From NCBI RefSeq assembly GCF_000210715.1, contig NC_021038.1, forward strand, positions 606,519-645,682: a stretch of 39,164 nt of DNA, in the 5' to 3' direction. Made by a program: the position numbers and the translations under genes. Shown in pieces: positions 1 to 9,220 of the stretch. The notes beneath the pieces are model-generated. The model saw nothing but the letters and a program-made list of their open reading frames with translations, was not told where the DNA came from and searched no databases. The stretch comes from Fretibacterium fastidiosum. GTDB taxonomy: Bacteria > Synergistota > Synergistia > Synergistales > Aminobacteriaceae. The stretch's first letter is position 1. Each line of letters begins with the position of its first letter.

Positions 1-241
1 CAAAGTGAAGAGGCACATTTTTCAGGCTCCTCTGAATGAAGAACCGCGCCAAATCGCCAGGCTCCTGCTCCCATAGAACGGCGTCCGGATACACTGCCAA
101 ACCCACAGGCAAAATTTTTAACGTGTGACGGAGACCGGTTTATGCGTTTTCTGCCGCACCCGACGGATGCAAGGTCAAAGTTGGCTTGCCTATACAACGA
201 CGGGCTGTCGTTGATCAGTGATAATGTCACCCTATAAGTGG
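1..241. other. Degraded sequence at the left edge, no intact gene
   Basis: I see no complete gene here. On the minus strand positions 2-139 stay open for 46 codons without a convincing start and run off the window edge. The translation reads protein-like (it includes LAVYPDAVLWEQEPGDLA), so it may be the tail of a truncated gene or an insertion-sequence remnant, but I cannot name it. It lies directly beside two transposase fragments, which fits a zone of repeated insertion and decay. Confidence 0.25.
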
Positions 242-367
242 TCAGAGCCAGAGCTCCCTGCCGATCGTCGATGGACTTCGGCCCAGGGTACCGGCAATCT
301 TGCGGATTCCACATCCCTGAGCACGAAGACACAGTATATTTTCTCGTTTGTCCGCGTTCATCAGCAT
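242..367 (-). pseudogene. IS30-family transposase, N-terminal helix-turn-helix fragment
   Basis: About 41 codons on the minus strand encode a helix-turn-helix of the kind that opens IS30-family transposases: an acidic/basic first helix (NADKRENILCLRAQG) followed by IRKIAGTLGRSPSTIGREL. In intact IS30 transposases this DNA-binding segment is followed by the DDE catalytic domain, roughly 300 residues in all. Here the frame ends at once after REL-WL and no DDE domain follows downstream on this strand, so this is a decayed remnant. It lies 115 bp from an unrelated IS5-type fragment in the opposite orientation. The family assignment rests on the motif only. Confidence 0.5.
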
Positions 368-476
368 AGCGCGGGGGCAAAAAAAGCAGCCCGGATGAGG
401 AAGCCATTGGTCGCAGCCGTGAGGTCTCAGTACCAAAATTCATGCGACAGTTGATGCACTGGGAGACCCCACAAGC

Positions 477-832
477 TTTTTACTGACGCCTGGCCAGGCT
501 CGTGATCTTGCAGAAGCGGCTCAGCTTCGGCCCGAAGTAGGGGAGTAGAAACGGTAACTTGCGAACAAGGGTTACGATGCTCAAGAACGGGTTATTGGCC
601 TCCTGGAGAAGTCTGAGAAGAAAGCTATTATCCCGTCTAAGAGCAATGTAAAAGAACCGCGTATTCGTATTTTGATGAGTAGGATAAAGACTTTTACGGA
701 GCCCGTCATTTGATTGAGAACTTTTTTGCACGCTTGAAACAATATCGAGCAATAGCAACACGTTACGACAAGAGAGCTGTTAATTTCCTGGGCACTGTTC
801 ATCTAGCTGCTATTGTAGTATGGCTTATTTGA
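477..832 (+). pseudogene. IS5-family (IS427-like) transposase, C-terminal remnant
   Basis: The plus strand carries broken pieces of an IS5-type DDE transposase. A first piece (about 477-660) reads LTPGQARDLAEAAQLRPE, then after internal stops NKGYDAQERVIGLLE and the conserved segment PSKSNVKEPR. After a frame change a second piece (710-829, stop 830-832) reads LIENFFARLKQYRAIATRYD and ends HLAAIVVWLI. In this family the segment after K-x-YR-x-IATRYDK is the C-terminal catalytic region containing the last acidic residue. Stops and at least one frameshift make it inactive. A related C-terminal scrap is present at 19122-19214 on the other strand, so the element was once multicopy. Confidence 0.7.
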
Positions 833-1059
833 TGACACGCCCTAATAGGATACATCGCTTTCCCCCTCCTTAGGCCTCATTACAAACCAGAGAGGAGTAT
901 AACGCCTTGATTTTAGGCGAAAAAATGATAAACTTAATGACGTAGAATGAAAGGATATGGCATATCAATTTGCATATAGCCAACTTTTATTCTCGTTCTT
1001 TTTTGGAAATGCGATAAGACTCTTATTTTACGTAATTAGTTGTGAAAGGATGTGAGATT

Positions 1060-4000
1060 ATGGACATCGCCAATTACGATATTGAGAAGCTGATCGGTAA
1101 CTTCACTCAAGAAGCAGAGAATGCTCAAAATTTGCTTTCGAATCTTCTCAAAGGCGTTACCAATGGCCAACCTCCAACTCTAGACGAAATTTCAGAGTTG
1201 GGATCTGTTTTGAAAAATTTACACGCAAAGTATCAGAACGTTCGTTCTGTTGCGTCATCAATACTTGATACGACAGAACTCCCTGAAGCAGGTTGTCCTG
1301 TCAAGGAATATCTGGAGGCCATACAGAAGAGTCAAAGACAGCAACTCAAGACAAAACTTGAGGAAGTAGGCGGCCTGATCAATCGTTTTACAGCGATTAC
1401 ATCGCAGAATGAAGATAGCGTTGCAGTTCTAAAACCCATTCAGGATGATGCTGTCAATATATTTAGAAAAGTTGAGAGTTCGGCAGATATTGATGCATGG
1501 ACACGAGTTATCGAGTCTGCTGAAAAATACCGTTCCTTTATTCGTGCTGTTGATATGAGTGAGAAGCAGTTAGACTCTCCAGAAGGTATTACGCTTTTGG
1601 AAGATTTGATGAAATTTTATCCACCTGCTGTTGTCTTTAATATTAACCGTGGCAGGTATTATATTACAGAAAATAAGACGTTTCTTGTCGAAGGTGGGGC
1701 TTCAAAAAAAATTGAGACAACAGAACCCTCTGAGCATGTTGATGATGTACTATATGCAAAAAATCCATTAAAAAAATGGAATTATACGACGAAAACTTTT
1801 GAAGGCGATATTATAAAGGATGGAGCACGAAGAGGTATTAATGTCTTCATACTCCCGCTGTTTACAAATTTTGCCCTTTTGACTGCAAGACAGGTTCGAA
1901 AGATGTGTGCCTTCTATGGCTATGGCGGTAAATTTACACCAAATCACAATAATATTCCTCAAGCCCTAGACTGGTTAACGGAGAAAGGGTGTTTTGCCGT
2001 CTATGAATTTGGTACGCCAGCTCAAGATATTTACTGCCTGACCCATGGGGCTCTTAGCTGCATGTCTAAAGAGACGATACGTAATCGTAAATGGCCTGTT
2101 TCCATTGGAAAGTATGTTTTGACCGGGGAAGAGAGGATAGAAAAATCGCTTGCCCAAAGAATATTCAGCAATAATGAAACATTGCTGAAGGCACTTTATG
2201 CCCTGAAATCAACGATGAACGACAGGCAGTTTAGAGATAAAGTCATGCCTTCCATCGTCTGGAAAGATACCTGCTTTAGTCTTACCGTGCCATGGGGAGA
2301 TGTGGATCATCGTTGCTGCCTTATGGATTCCTTTGAAAAGGCGAATGCAGTTGTCGAAAGGGATGTCCTGGTTCTTTCAGATGAAGACATCGGTGAGAGG
2401 GAAGAAAAACTTGCCATGGGACGTACATGCCTTATTCTCAATCGCAACGGCCTCCGAGCCTGCGGCGCGAAGACTTCAGAGGCCGTGACAACTGATGAAA
2501 GCATGACGCAATTTTCCGATGCGAATTCTGGAGATGTGAATCGAACCAGCGTGAATCCTGAAAGCACGGTGGAGCAGGGGGAACCTGTGTCAGCAGCAGT
2601 TCAAAGGGCTTCAACGCAGGGAGCAGTCAGTCTGCTTTCTCCAACAGAGCCTCATAATATAAGTGAAAATGACTTTAATGATGTCTTGCATCCATCAACA
2701 GGGGCAAAGAAACTTGATGATGCACTTGTAGAAGATCACACAAAGACTGTAGCTGACGTATGTCGACAGATTTTGAATATTAACATCAAACCATCTGATG
2801 AACAGTTTGAAAAGCTTATCCAGTTGCAGATAGAAGAGATTGGGCCTTGGAACAGCACGGAGAGCATCGAAGACCGAGCTCTCGTTCGTGCCGTTCTTCT
2901 TGCTAAAGCCGCATCCCTGGAAAAGGGTTACTCAAAGAGTAAGCAACTCTATGAGCAGCTCATCCTGGCATCTGGAGTTCCTTTTGACAATTTACACTAT
3001 ACTGGTACAGTACTTTCCAATGCTTTTGAGAATGATACTGCTCCTGGTAAATCGGCGATAGAGGGAATGCAGCTTGCTGCATGGCTCCATGCGCTTATTT
3101 TTCCATGGCAGGCACATGATTATACACTACGGGCCCGGGCAAAGCGGATATTGAGCGATTATGATACGATTTATCCTTCTTACGCTACGATTAAGCCTCT
3201 ATTCAGCGAGTTTTGTGCCGTTGCTGCAACTCTCCCTGGAGGATTTACAGACACTGTACTTAGTTTTCTTGGAGATAAAGCAGAGCGAAAAAAGTTCTTA
3301 GAGAAGTTCCAGCAGAAGGCTTCTATACTCATGAATGCCCCTTCTCTCAAGATAAGGATAACCGGGCTTCCAAATTTTGTGCAAAATTGCTTTGGCAATA
3401 ATAGTGATCTGGCAAATTGCATGGGCATTATTGCGCAGAACAAGGTTGAGGATAAGGAACTTGTTCAAGCTGTGCTTTCCGAGTACTGTGATTCTTCAGA
3501 GACAGTAATATCGGAAGACCTGATCAATATGAAGCTTGATCGGGAGTGGGATATTGCACGGAGCCGTAAGAATAAACCTAAAATGAAATTGGCTTTTGAC
3601 GCCCGACGTAAGGTCTTTGACGCATTTTTGGAACGCCTGACACTTATGATGGAATGGGGTAACATTGAAGAGGTCGATGATAATCGCTGCAATCACCTGC
3701 GTAGTTTGCGGGCTAAAACCCTCAACGATGTTAATGCAATCTTCATGAAGAGTGAAGAGTTGAAAGCTGCACCGGGCAACGTCTTTGTCTTGAAAATGCT
3801 GAAAGTCATTCACGATCGCCTTTCGGGGCATCATGTGAAGCCGCTCTTCATGGATCTTTTGACTACAAGATTCATACCACTTGATAACGAAGGTAATCCC
3901 ATATTGACGACCGAACAATGTGCTATTCCATACTATGAGCCATGGCGCAATGTGCTTCGTCATATCGCTTCACCTGCACGAAGTTTGAATGAAGCACGGC

Positions 4001-6360
4001 AGGGGATATTTGATAATTCTGCGCCAGATGAGACGACAACATTTGATAACCTGAATCAGCTGGAACTGATAGACAGGGCTGAGGGTAAGGAAATTCAGGT
4101 TCACGATGATATTACTGCTGTTCAAAATTCTGCTGAGAAACGTCTGGACAGTTTTAAGGGGCAGCTCGAACTGGCTTACACTTATGGCCGTATTCGTGAG
4201 GATGATAAGGAAAACCTGACGAATATCCAGATGCGTTATAAGCCGGATTTTTTTGATGGGCGAAATTTTGGTTGTTGGCGACAGTTCCTGAACGCTCTTG
4301 AGCAAAAAGTTACTGATTTGACTGCAGAGCGAAAAAAACAATTGAAAAATGATATTAAGATTCGTAGGGCAAATCTCGACGAAAAACAAAAAACGTTCTC
4401 AACACTGGACAAAGCGGAGAAGTTGCTTGATGAGGATAACTTTGCCGTTGCGGAAGAATACATCAACCGCTTCGATTATGGCGAATATGAGTTGACGAAA
4501 GAACTTCAGACTGTCATGACTTCCGGGGACAGCTTTAGGGATTTTCTGTCCGACGAATCCTTTGATCCGCTTTATGACCTGTGCAGCAGAAACAGTTCCA
4601 GAAAACTTGGGGATTTCTCTAAAGATTTGGATAAAGCCAGACCCAAGGATTGGTCAAGTCGCCTGAAAACGAGCAGCGAAAAACTTGTTGAGGCCTGGCC
4701 CTCCCGGCGTGGCAAGACAACCACTGACCAGATTAAGACGCTTTTTTTCTGTCTCGGCTTTAACGTGATTAAAGCTGAAAAGATCGATTGTGATCAAAAA
4801 GCGCCTGATCAATTTAAGGTGTTTGTTCAGAAAAGCCCTCGTAATGCCTCTGATTATGACCATCCCATAGCGGCCTTTGGTACCAAGATGGCCTCGCCGC
4901 TCTCCGTCGTGATTTTGTACGGAAATCACATGGCTGACGGAATTGTAAAGACTGTTACCGCGCTTAACCTTAACCCCAACGGAATTGCAGTTGTCCTTGT
5001 AGATTACTATCTTGATCGGGGGACACGTAGACAAGTGGCCGAAATATTTCATACTCAAACATCCGGTCAGAAACCATTTCTTCTCATCGATCGAGTTCTG
5101 GCCCTGCACCTGGCCCTGCATCTTCCTACGGAGCGTTTGTCGATACTTTTAAAGTGCACACTCCCTTATACTATCTATCAACCCTTTGTAAGCGGCGTTG
5201 GTGCTGTTTCCGACGAAATGTTCTTTGGGCGCAGAAAGGAAATTCATGATATTACAGATCCTAATGGGGCTTCCATTGTATACGGCGGTCGCCAGTTAGG
5301 AAAAACAGCATTACTTCAGCGTGCGGAGAATTTGCGATTCGCCCCTGAGAACGGAGCCTTCGCTGTACTCAGTACAATCAAGGAATTCCATAAGGAAGAG
5401 CAGGTTGTGGAGCATGTCATAAAGGATATCGTTGAAAAAACAAACCTTCCCATTACACCTTGTGCATCTTTGGAAGACATGTGCCGACAGATCAGCAGCT
5501 TATTCAGGCAGGAGAAAATTGCTTCATTCCTGCTTCTTCTGGACGAAACGGATAACTTTCTCGAGAGCATCGGTTCGGTCGATTACAACCCGCTTCTTCC
5601 GCTGGTGAATCTGAAGCGCGAGACGCAGAATAACTTTAAATTTGTACTTGCAGGCCTTCATAACGTCTGCAGGGCTAAGAATACGTTATCCTCCAATAAC
5701 GTGTTTGGACAGCTGGGGACACCTCTGTGCATTCAGCCGCTTTCACCTGTTGATGCGATGGATCTTATCTCACGCCCACTGCACTATTTGGGGTTCCAGG
5801 TTGGGGATGCTCACCTTCAAACGATTTTGATAAACACAAATTATTACCCTGGTATTCTTCAGTTCTTTGGCTATACTCTAGTGCAGACGCTCACGAGTAA
5901 ATACGCCCAATATTATCATGCAACAAACAATCCGCCATTTGTACTGAACGATATGCAGCTTGGAAATGTTATGGCCGACGAAAGTTTGAACGACAGCATT
6001 CGTTCTAGATTCCACCTCTCCCTGAATCTCGACCAGCGTTATTTTATGCTGGCTCGATGCATTGCCTTGCTCTACTATACTCAGGAGGAGTATCTTGTTG
6101 GAGATCAACATGGCTTTACGCAGAAACAAATTTCAGATTGTGCAAAGGAGTATCAAATTTACTGTCTTGAACAGCTCTCATCGGAGACTACCATCAATCT
6201 TCTTGATGAGATGGTTGAGATGGGTATCTTGGGGCGTCCAGAAAGCGGAATCTATCGTCTGCGGCGGCGTTCCTTCCTTAATATTATCAGCCATGATGAC
6301 AGCAGTCTGCTTGATGATATCGACAAAGCCAATAATCCTGAAGAGGCGGTTCAATCATGA
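1060..6360 (+). CDS. Very large P-loop (STAND-like) ATPase of a putative defence module
   Basis: The 1766-residue product is not one I can name. The C-terminal third holds a P-loop NTPase. It starts with a linker (PYTIYQPF) and an EMFFGRRKEI motif that resembles the GRxxE lead-in of STAND/AAA-type ATPases. Walker A follows at about residues 1409-1416 (GGRQLGKT), then Walker B at about 1491-1496 (LLLLDE), and finally a long helical region that looks like a winged-helix/sensor tail. The N-terminal 130 residues are predicted helical. Residues 260-340 include a helix-rich, winged-helix-like stretch (LTARQVRKMCAFYGYGGKF), and the middle is charged and coiled-coil-like. The ATG at 1060 is chosen over the upstream GTG (1042) because AAAGGA lies at suitable spacing. 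It overlaps the next gene by ATGA, so the two are translationally coupled. Base composition is visibly AT-richer than the genes to the right, and IS remnants flank it, indicating horizontal transfer. A role in phage or plasmid defence is inferred from architecture, the HEPN partner and the island context. Confidence 0.85.
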   Translation: MDIANYDIEKLIGNFTQEAENAQNLLSNLLKGVTNGQPPTLDEISELGSVLKNLHAKYQNVRSVASSILDTTELPEAGCPVKEYLEAIQKSQRQQLKTKLEEVGGLINRFTAITSQNEDSVAVLKPIQDDAVNIFRKVESSADIDAWTRVIESAEKYRSFIRAVDMSEKQLDSPEGITLLEDLMKFYPPAVVFNINRGRYYITENKTFLVEGGASKKIETTEPSEHVDDVLYAKNPLKKWNYTTKTFEGDIIKDGARRGINVFILPLFTNFALLTARQVRKMCAFYGYGGKFTPNHNNIPQALDWLTEKGCFAVYEFGTPAQDIYCLTHGALSCMSKETIRNRKWPVSIGKYVLTGEERIEKSLAQRIFSNNETLLKALYALKSTMNDRQFRDKVMPSIVWKDTCFSLTVPWGDVDHRCCLMDSFEKANAVVERDVLVLSDEDIGEREEKLAMGRTCLILNRNGLRACGAKTSEAVTTDESMTQFSDANSGDVNRTSVNPESTVEQGEPVSAAVQRASTQGAVSLLSPTEPHNISENDFNDVLHPSTGAKKLDDALVEDHTKTVADVCRQILNINIKPSDEQFEKLIQLQIEEIGPWNSTESIEDRALVRAVLLAKAASLEKGYSKSKQLYEQLILASGVPFDNLHYTGTVLSNAFENDTAPGKSAIEGMQLAAWLHALIFPWQAHDYTLRARAKRILSDYDTIYPSYATIKPLFSEFCAVAATLPGGFTDTVLSFLGDKAERKKFLEKFQQKASILMNAPSLKIRITGLPNFVQNCFGNNSDLANCMGIIAQNKVEDKELVQAVLSEYCDSSETVISEDLINMKLDREWDIARSRKNKPKMKLAFDARRKVFDAFLERLTLMMEWGNIEEVDDNRCNHLRSLRAKTLNDVNAIFMKSEELKAAPGNVFVLKMLKVIHDRLSGHHVKPLFMDLLTTRFIPLDNEGNPILTTEQCAIPYYEPWRNVLRHIASPARSLNEARQGIFDNSAPDETTTFDNLNQLELIDRAEGKEIQVHDDITAVQNSAEKRLDSFKGQLELAYTYGRIREDDKENLTNIQMRYKPDFFDGRNFGCWRQFLNALEQKVTDLTAERKKQLKNDIKIRRANLDEKQKTFSTLDKAEKLLDEDNFAVAEEYINRFDYGEYELTKELQTVMTSGDSFRDFLSDESFDPLYDLCSRNSSRKLGDFSKDLDKARPKDWSSRLKTSSEKLVEAWPSRRGKTTTDQIKTLFFCLGFNVIKAEKIDCDQKAPDQFKVFVQKSPRNASDYDHPIAAFGTKMASPLSVVILYGNHMADGIVKTVTALNLNPNGIAVVLVDYYLDRGTRRQVAEIFHTQTSGQKPFLLIDRVLALHLALHLPTERLSILLKCTLPYTIYQPFVSGVGAVSDEMFFGRRKEIHDITDPNGASIVYGGRQLGKTALLQRAENLRFAPENGAFAVLSTIKEFHKEEQVVEHVIKDIVEKTNLPITPCASLEDMCRQISSLFRQEKIASFLLLLDETDNFLESIGSVDYNPLLPLVNLKRETQNNFKFVLAGLHNVCRAKNTLSSNNVFGQLGTPLCIQPLSPVDAMDLISRPLHYLGFQVGDAHLQTILINTNYYPGILQFFGYTLVQTLTSKYAQYYHATNNPPFVLNDMQLGNVMADESLNDSIRSRFHLSLNLDQRYFMLARCIALLYYTQEEYLVGDQHGFTQKQISDCAKEYQIYCLEQLSSETTINLLDEMVEMGILGRPESGIYRLRRRSFLNIISHDDSSLLDDIDKANNPEEAVQS

Positions 6361-7493
6361 CAGACTTTGAGGAATTTTGGTGGAATAATATTACCGGGCC
6401 ACACTCCGTCGTGACAAAAACATCAGAGCTTTTATCAACAAAATTTGCGGTTCTCTTGTTGGTACCTGGTGATCTCCCATGGCGCCACACCATGCGCAGC
6501 GCTATCGATGCGGAGTTTAAACGGAGAAGTAGCATGATGGATATACTGATCAGGCCTATTGATGTGAAGGATGAGTACCTTCAGGATATAGCGCCAGGCC
6601 AGTTCATCCTTCGAAACTACGCCTCCGAATCTGTAAAAAATGAGTATCGTGTCGGTTCTGGCATGAGTATGCAGGAATACATCAAGAGAAACAGCGTGTT
6701 GAAAAACACAATCCTGTGGTTGAAGGGATTCAATAATGCGGAGCAGGTGAAAGACTGGGTGAACTTCTGCAGTGATTATGCCACAGGAGCTGTTGTGGAT
6801 GGGTTATTCATCCTTGAAGTTCAGGATAATATGAGGCTTCCAGCTCACAGTTCAATACCAAAAATCAACTTCAGCGAATACGTGGACAGTTATAATTTGC
6901 TGCTTTTCTGCAGCTTTCTGCTTGATGAACAGAAAGAACTTACTGCCCAGTGGAAAAGTTATATCGCTGCGATGGTATCAAACCTGTGCGAGACGGATGC
7001 GGAAGTTGCTGAACGGATGATTCTTGAAACAAATTTTATGAACGAAGAACCTCTGGATGTATTAAGCCGTATCGCAAAGGAGCCTGATTTTGTACGCCGC
7101 GGCGAAGGAGCACAGCACGCCTTTGCTCTCCTTCGTAACAGAAATAATCTTACACTTAAGAAGCGTCTTTGGAGTGCGCAGGTTCAAGTACTTTTCCCTG
7201 TTATTGAGCTTGAGCGCGTAGAGATCGTCCGGCAATGGCATGCTGAAATAGCGGCGGCGCTTGCAAAACATCCTGAGCAACGAGGATATGGCAACGGTAG
7301 TAACGAAGCCATTGATGATCTATGTGACATTGAGTTGGGGCAGCTCAATCACATGATCATTAATCATATGCTGGAGATACCCGCCCCTGAGATAAGGTCC
7401 CGCATTGCTTTGTTGCGCACCTGTCGTAATCTCCTTGCTCACGGCGAATGTTGCTCAGCAGCACAAACCGGGAAGTTATTGAACGCATCGTGA
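6357..7493 (+). CDS. HEPN-motif protein, partner of the large ATPase (3' end probably frameshifted)
   Basis: The 378-residue product is translated through an ATGA overlap with the ATPase gene, so the two probably act as one system. I recognise no family for the N-terminal part, which has a hydrophobic strand (KFAVLLLVPGDLPWR) and a mostly helical body. Near the C-terminus the helix LRTCRNLLAHGE (about residues 353-364) contains R357-N358-x3-H362. This matches the R-x4-6-H catalytic signature of HEPN domains, which in toxins, Abi proteins and CRISPR effectors act as ribonucleases. The frame ends only 16 residues after the histidine (CCSAAQTGKLLNAS), which is unlike a natural helix end. In the other two frames the DNA continues with plausible protein (LLSSTNREVIERIVRK, then EEISNLQAAMFDNFLYLK) up to a stop at 7573-7575. 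I infer two indels after codon 364. An intact shorter form cannot be excluded. Confidence 0.75.
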   Translation: MTDFEEFWWNNITGPHSVVTKTSELLSTKFAVLLLVPGDLPWRHTMRSAIDAEFKRRSSMMDILIRPIDVKDEYLQDIAPGQFILRNYASESVKNEYRVGSGMSMQEYIKRNSVLKNTILWLKGFNNAEQVKDWVNFCSDYATGAVVDGLFILEVQDNMRLPAHSSIPKINFSEYVDSYNLLLFCSFLLDEQKELTAQWKSYIAAMVSNLCETDAEVAERMILETNFMNEEPLDVLSRIAKEPDFVRRGEGAQHAFALLRNRNNLTLKKRLWSAQVQVLFPVIELERVEIVRQWHAEIAAALAKHPEQRGYGNGSNEAIDDLCDIELGQLNHMIINHMLEIPAPEIRSRIALLRTCRNLLAHGECCSAAQTGKLLNAS

Positions 7494-7574
7494 GGAAATT
7501 TCAAACTTGCAGGCGGCGATGTTTGATAATTTTCTGTACTTGAAGGACATCCACAACAGAAGAGTAGACACGTG

Positions 7575-7652
7575 ATGATGACGTTTCGTGTTGAAGACGC
7601 CACGGCGGTGGACATCACCATCATTGACGAAGTGGAAAACCTGCTGTACTAG
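7575..7652 (+). pseudogene. Truncated start of a possible third gene of the defence operon
   Basis: A 25-codon frame (MMTFRVEDATAVDITIIDEV, then ENLLY and stop) opens at an ATG that overlaps the TGA ending the restored HEPN frame (TGATG at 7573-7577). Such overlaps usually mark coupled genes within an operon. The frame stops exactly where sequence leading into the ISL3 transposase remnant begins, so I read it as the 5' stub of a third operon gene cut by that insertion or by a later deletion. It is too short to assign a function, and the ribosome-binding site is weak. Confidence 0.35.
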
Positions 7653-7669
7653 GGTGTGTTCACTCAAAA

Positions 7670-8716
7670 ATGGCCAAAGTCCCAAGGGTCCACTGCGACT
7701 CCTGTGGCGTCTGCCTGGTCCCCGTCCCCTGGGCGCGCGAGGGCAGCGGGTTTACTTTGCTTTTCGAGGCGTTGGTCCTCTCCCTGGCTCCTGCCATGCC
7801 CATCAAGACCCTGGCGAAGGAGCTGAACATGCACGACACACGCCTCTGGCGCGTGATCAGGCATTACACGGAACAGGCCCTCGAGCGGAGGGATCTGTCA
7901 GGGGTCCGCAATGTCGGATTCGACGAGACCGCGAGCAAGCGAGGGCACGATTACGTGTCGGTCTTCGTGGACCTGGATACGTCAAAGGTCATCTTCGCCA
8001 CAGAGGGTAAGGACTCGAGCACTTTGGGGCGATTCAAGACATTTCTCGAGAAACACGGCGGCCGAGGCGAAAACATCGAGCGGATGTGTTGTGACATGTC
8101 GCAAGCCTTCATCAAAGGGGCGCGAGAACACTTCCCGGGTGCGAAGCTGACGTTCGACAAATTTCATGTCGTGAAGGTGGTGAACGATGCAGTAGACAGC
8201 GTCCGTCGCGAGGAGCGCAAGGAGGACCCGAGCCTGGCGCACACCCGTTATCTTTGGCTGAAGAACCCTCAAACCCTGACGGAGAAGCAAAAGGCCTGGC
8301 TGGGGGAACTGAGTCTGAGGAAGCATAATCGGAAGACCGCGCGTGCCTGTCAGATGAAGCTGGGTTTCCAGGATATTTTCAGGAGATTTCGCCTTTGAGA
8401 AGAAGGGGAGCTGTTACTGAAGCGATGGTATTTCTGGGCTACGCACAGTCGTCTAAATGCGATGGTTGGAGCAGCGCGCACGATCAAGCATCATTGGGAT
8501 GGAGTCCTTCAGTGGTTTGAGTCCCGTATCAACAACGGCATTCTTGAGGGAATCAACAGTTTGATCCAAGCCTGTAAGGCGAGGGCCAGGGGCTGCAGGA
8601 GCAGGGAGAACCTCATCTCAATGATTTACCTCATCGCAGGGAAACTACAGATAGGGCTATCCCTTAAAATAGCGAGAAGCTACAAAATGAAGGAGGCGCC
8701 CTGGGGCGCCTCCTGA
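7670..8716 (+). pseudogene. ISL3-family transposase, truncated and interrupted by an in-frame TGA
   Basis: This is a DDE transposase of the ISL3 family. Visible family landmarks are VPWAREGSGFTLLFEALVLS, the first catalytic Asp in NVGFDETASKRG, the second in CCDMSQAFIKGA followed by LTFDKFHVVK, and the C-terminal block KRWYFWATHSRL, WFESRINNGILEGINSLIQ and IYLIAGKL. Two lesions are seen. The N-terminal zinc-ribbon region of about 90 residues is missing before MAKVPRVHC. A TGA at 8396-8398 interrupts the frame, which otherwise runs on unchanged to 8716. A single C-to-T change of a CGA codon would explain the TGA, and no hairpin follows it, so selenocysteine insertion is unlikely. The coding end runs into the hairpin at 8691-8714. 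It marks the right border of the acquired island. Confidence 0.85.
8691..8714 (-). terminator. Rho-independent terminator downstream of the yqeY-type gene
   Basis: A perfect 10-bp stem (AGGAGGCGCC / GGCGCCTCCT) with a four-base loop is followed on the minus strand by the T-rich run TTCATTTTG. It is placed 30 bp after the stop of the yqeY-type gene. The same hairpin lies inside the 3' end of the ISL3 transposase frame on the other strand, so the element probably landed in or next to this terminator. Confidence 0.65.
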
Positions 8717-8746
8717 CGAAACGGGTGGGGGCTGACTGCGGCCCCC

Positions 8747-9199
8747 TTAACGGTTCAGGTATGCCGTGACGCGGTCCTTGACGCGCGCGCCGTCGGCGCG
8801 GCCCGCCGCCAGGGCCAGCACGGCCTTCATGAGCCTGCCCATGTCGCGGGGCCCGGAGGCCCCCGTGTCCTGGGCGGCCTGACGCACCATCTCGTCCAGG
8901 GCTGCGTCCTCCAGCTGGGCCGGGAGGTAGGGCTCCAGGACCGCCGCCTCCGCCAGCTCCGCCTCCGCCCGGTCCCGCGCCCCGCCGGCAGCGTACTGCT
9001 CCGCGGCCTCTTTGCGCTGCTTGATCAGGCGTCGGATCACCGTGTGCACGTCCTCGTCCGCGATCTCCGCGCCGCGCCCCTTGTCGGCCGCGAGCTTCTG
9101 CAGCTCCGTCTTCAGCATCCGCAGGGAGGAGAGGCGCCTCTCCTCCCTCGCCTTCATGGCGGCCATCAGGTCGGCCGCGATCCGATCCGTCAGCTTCAT
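8747..9199 (-). CDS. GatB/YqeY domain protein
   Basis: The product of 150 residues is a free-standing YqeY/GatB-tail protein. It opens with MKLTDRIAADLMAAMKAREE and a conserved RLSSLRMLKTELQKLAADKG helix, and the middle reads EDVHTVIRRLIKQRKEAAEQ, all typical of YqeY. The same fold forms the tRNA-binding C-terminal tail of the GatB subunit of Glu/Asp-tRNA amidotransferase, but the catalytic part is absent, and the cellular role of free YqeY proteins is not firmly known. ATG 9199 is preferred over GTG 9208 because GGAGG then sits 8-9 bases upstream. It follows rpsU on the same strand, the usual neighbour of yqeY in many bacteria, separated by a terminator-like hairpin. Confidence 0.9.
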   Translation of the reverse strand: MKLTDRIAADLMAAMKAREERRLSSLRMLKTELQKLAADKGRGAEIADEDVHTVIRRLIKQRKEAAEQYAAGGARDRAEAELAEAAVLEPYLPAQLEDAALDEMVRQAAQDTGASGPRDMGRLMKAVLALAAGRADGARVKDRVTAYLNR

Positions 9200-9220
9200 C
9201 GCGATCACCCTCCTTTCGCG

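Noticed and set aside
7670-8010. Separate small genes within the ISL3 region in other frames
   Set aside because: Overlapping shadow frames of the transposase with no start signals or recognisable motifs.
8396-8398. TGA in the ISL3 transposase as a second selenocysteine codon
   Set aside because: No hairpin follows it, the position is not a Cys column that I know of in the family, and the gene also lacks its N-terminus. A CGA-to-TGA nonsense change is simpler.
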